Of a stretch of 5,539 bases of DNA, positions 3,959-5,539 are shown one piece after another; positions within the stretch are counted from its first letter, which is position 1, and every line of letters begins with the position of its first letter. The position numbers and the translations under genes were made by a program. The notes under the pieces are model-generated. The model saw only the letters and a program-made list of their open reading frames with translations, did no database searches and was not told where the DNA came from. This DNA comes from an uncultured bacterium (GTDB taxonomy: Bacteria; Patescibacteriota; Minisyncoccia; Phycocordibacterales; CAWITU01): positions 1 through 5,539 of the forward strand of contig CAJBRS010000058.1 of the NCBI GenBank assembly GCA_903958115.1, read 5' to 3'.

Positions 3959-5539
3959 ATGCAAAAGAAACAATATTCTCTTGAAGTTAGTGGTAAAACT
4001 TTAATAGCTGAATTCAACGATCTTACAGACCAAGCAAATGGATCTGTGATGATTAAGTATGGAAACACTGTGGTACTCGCTACAGCTGTGATGTCCAAAA
4101 AAGCAAAAGAGGGGGCGGCGTGGTTTCCTTTGACTGTGGATTACGAAGAAAGATTCTACGCTGCTGGTAAAATCCTCGGTGGTCAATATACAAGAAGGGA
4201 AGGACGCCCATCAGACGAAGCCATTCTCTCAGGAAGAATCGTAGACCGAACTATCAGGCCTCTTTTTGATCAATATATTAGAAATGAAATTCAGGTTGTA
4301 ATAACAATCCTCTCAATTGATCAGGATGATCCAGACGTTCTTGGAGTCATTGCTGCTTCATTAGCAATCGGCACATCTGACATTCCTTGGAATGGTCCCG
4401 TAAGTGCTGTACGAATAGCAAAGATGAAAGAAGCCAAAGAACTTTTAATCAACCCTACCTATATTTCCAGAGAAGATTCAAATGTAGAACTAGAAATGAT
4501 TGCCTGTGGCAAAGACAAAAGTATCAATATGATTGAAGTTGGATCAAAGGAGCTGAAGAATAGTGTTGTGGCTGAAGCCCTACAGTTTGCTTCTGATGAA
4601 ATAGAAAAGATCCAAGAATTCCAGAAAAAAATAATCGCTGAGATAGGAAAGCCAAAAACCATAATCCCAAAACCAGAAACCTCCCCAGAAGTAGCAAACC
4701 TATTTAAAGAAAAGATTGAACCTAAACTAGAAACAGCTGTCTTCTCTGGTCCAGGGAAGAAAAATCTTTTAGCTTTAGAGGATGAGTGGATTTCTATTTT
4801 TACCGAGGCTTTTCCTGAAGGTAATAAGTACGACGCAATGGAGATTTGTGAAAATGCTATAAATGATATTCTCCACAAAGAAGCAATCGAGAAACAACGC
4901 CGAGCTGACAGCCGAACAATCGACGAAGTAAGACCACTTTTTGCAGAAGCTGGTGGAATTTCACCAATTTTGCATGGATCAGGAATATTCTATAGAGGAG
5001 GAACTCACGTCTTATCCGCCTTGACTCTCGGCGGACCTCAAGACTCTCAGACAATCGAAGGGATGGAAGTTCAAACACAAAAAAGATTCATGCATCATTA
5101 CAACTTTCCTCCATTTTCTGGAGGAGAGGTTGGACGTGTAGGATCTACCAACAGAAGAATGATTGGCCACGGCAACCTAGCAGAAAAAGCTCTGCTAGCT
5201 GTCATTCCACCAAAGGAAACTTTTCCATACACAATTCGAATTGTATCTGAATCAATGGCCTCAAACGGATCAACTTCCATGGGGTCTGTTTGTGCTTCTA
5301 CGTTAGCTTTGATGGACGCGGGTGTTCCCATCAAAGCACCTGTAGCAGGAATTGCTTCTGGTGTTATGTTGTCTCCTAACTTTGACCAAGATGGAAAATA
5401 TACCTTACTTACAGATATCCAAGGGCCCGAAGATTCTCATGGGGACATGGACTTCAAAGTAGCGGGGACAAGAGAGGGGATCACTGCCATCCAAATGGAT
5501 GTAAAGGTAGGTGGTATTCCAGTAAAGATTCTTACTGAA
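3959..5539 (+). CDS. pnp: Polyribonucleotide nucleotidyltransferase (PNPase), 3' end missing
   Basis: Phosphorolytic 3'-5' exoribonuclease that degrades mRNA and can also add tails. The frame is open from the ATG at 3959 to the window edge: 527 codons of a family usually near 700. The first RNase PH core spans about 5-140 (RREGRPSD at 79-86, IVDRTIRPLF at 94-103), followed by a helical linker at about 230-300. The second, catalytic RNase PH core begins near RRADSRT (314-320) and continues through YNFPPFS (381-387), Arg399-Arg400 (NRRMIGHG), the phosphate-binding GSTSM (437-441), LALMDAGVP, and GDMDFK. Asp492, Asp498 and Lys500 correspond to E. coli Asp486, Asp492 and Lys494. The KH and S1 domains would lie past the window. 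No Shine-Dalgarno sequence is seen. In place of the common RGETQ the protein has RGGTH (346-350), perhaps a lineage trait. The identification is certain. Confidence 0.97.
   Translation, partial: MQKKQYSLEVSGKTLIAEFNDLTDQANGSVMIKYGNTVVLATAVMSKKAKEGAAWFPLTVDYEERFYAAGKILGGQYTRREGRPSDEAILSGRIVDRTIRPLFDQYIRNEIQVVITILSIDQDDPDVLGVIAASLAIGTSDIPWNGPVSAVRIAKMKEAKELLINPTYISREDSNVELEMIACGKDKSINMIEVGSKELKNSVVAEALQFASDEIEKIQEFQKKIIAEIGKPKTIIPKPETSPEVANLFKEKIEPKLETAVFSGPGKKNLLALEDEWISIFTEAFPEGNKYDAMEICENAINDILHKEAIEKQRRADSRTIDEVRPLFAEAGGISPILHGSGIFYRGGTHVLSALTLGGPQDSQTIEGMEVQTQKRFMHHYNFPPFSGGEVGRVGSTNRRMIGHGNLAEKALLAVIPPKETFPYTIRIVSESMASNGSTSMGSVCASTLALMDAGVPIKAPVAGIASGVMLSPNFDQDGKYTLLTDIQGPEDSHGDMDFKVAGTREGITAIQMDVKVGGIPVKILTE

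Noticed and set aside
1..5539. CRISPR array, tRNA or rRNA genes
   Set aside because: There are no regularly spaced repeats of 24-40 nt. I recognised no tRNA cloverleaf with a TTC arm or rRNA core sequence on either strand.

Overview
The window looks like a piece of a small, AT-rich bacterial chromosome. My best guess is a Patescibacteria/CPR lineage, probably Parcubacteria-like. This is an inference from four things: compact genes, a NYN-domain gene between rpsO and pnp, start codons without Shine-Dalgarno sequences, and the motif style of the PNPase. No rRNA is present to confirm it. In-frame stops are TAA and TAG, and tryptophan is read from TGG, so nothing suggests a recoded genetic code.

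Layout. Positions 1-345 carry no convincing gene. They hold a strong leftward intrinsic terminator (14-77), a possible leftward promoter (262-289), and a cluster of AAAGGACAT-type repeats that includes a perfect 30-bp palindrome (314-343). Positions 346-2735 form a leftward block of three genes: exodeoxyribonuclease III (xth, 346-1155), a GC-richer orphan gene of unknown function (1228-1665) with its own terminator and a possible promoter, and a XerC/D-type tyrosine recombinase (1800-2735). Positions 2736-2902 are a divergent promoter region containing a perfect 36-bp inverted repeat around a 27-nt centre. Positions 2903-5539 form a rightward block: ribosomal protein S15 (rpsO), a NYN-domain putative ribonuclease, and polynucleotide phosphorylase (pnp), which runs off the right edge before its KH and S1 domains.

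How the genes fit together. The rightward block is the widespread rpsO-pnp pair with a predicted nuclease inserted between them, which suggests a translation/RNA-turnover unit. The leftward block contains DNA repair (ExoIII) and site-specific recombination (Xer) genes. The orphan gene between them is bracketed by its own signals and differs in base composition.

Most notable signals: the perfect inverted repeat between the xer and rpsO promoters; the extended -10 boxes only 7-10 nt before the ATG of xth, xer and rpsO, which predict leaderless mRNAs; the palindrome/repeat cluster left of xth; and the nested inverted repeats in the pnp leader.
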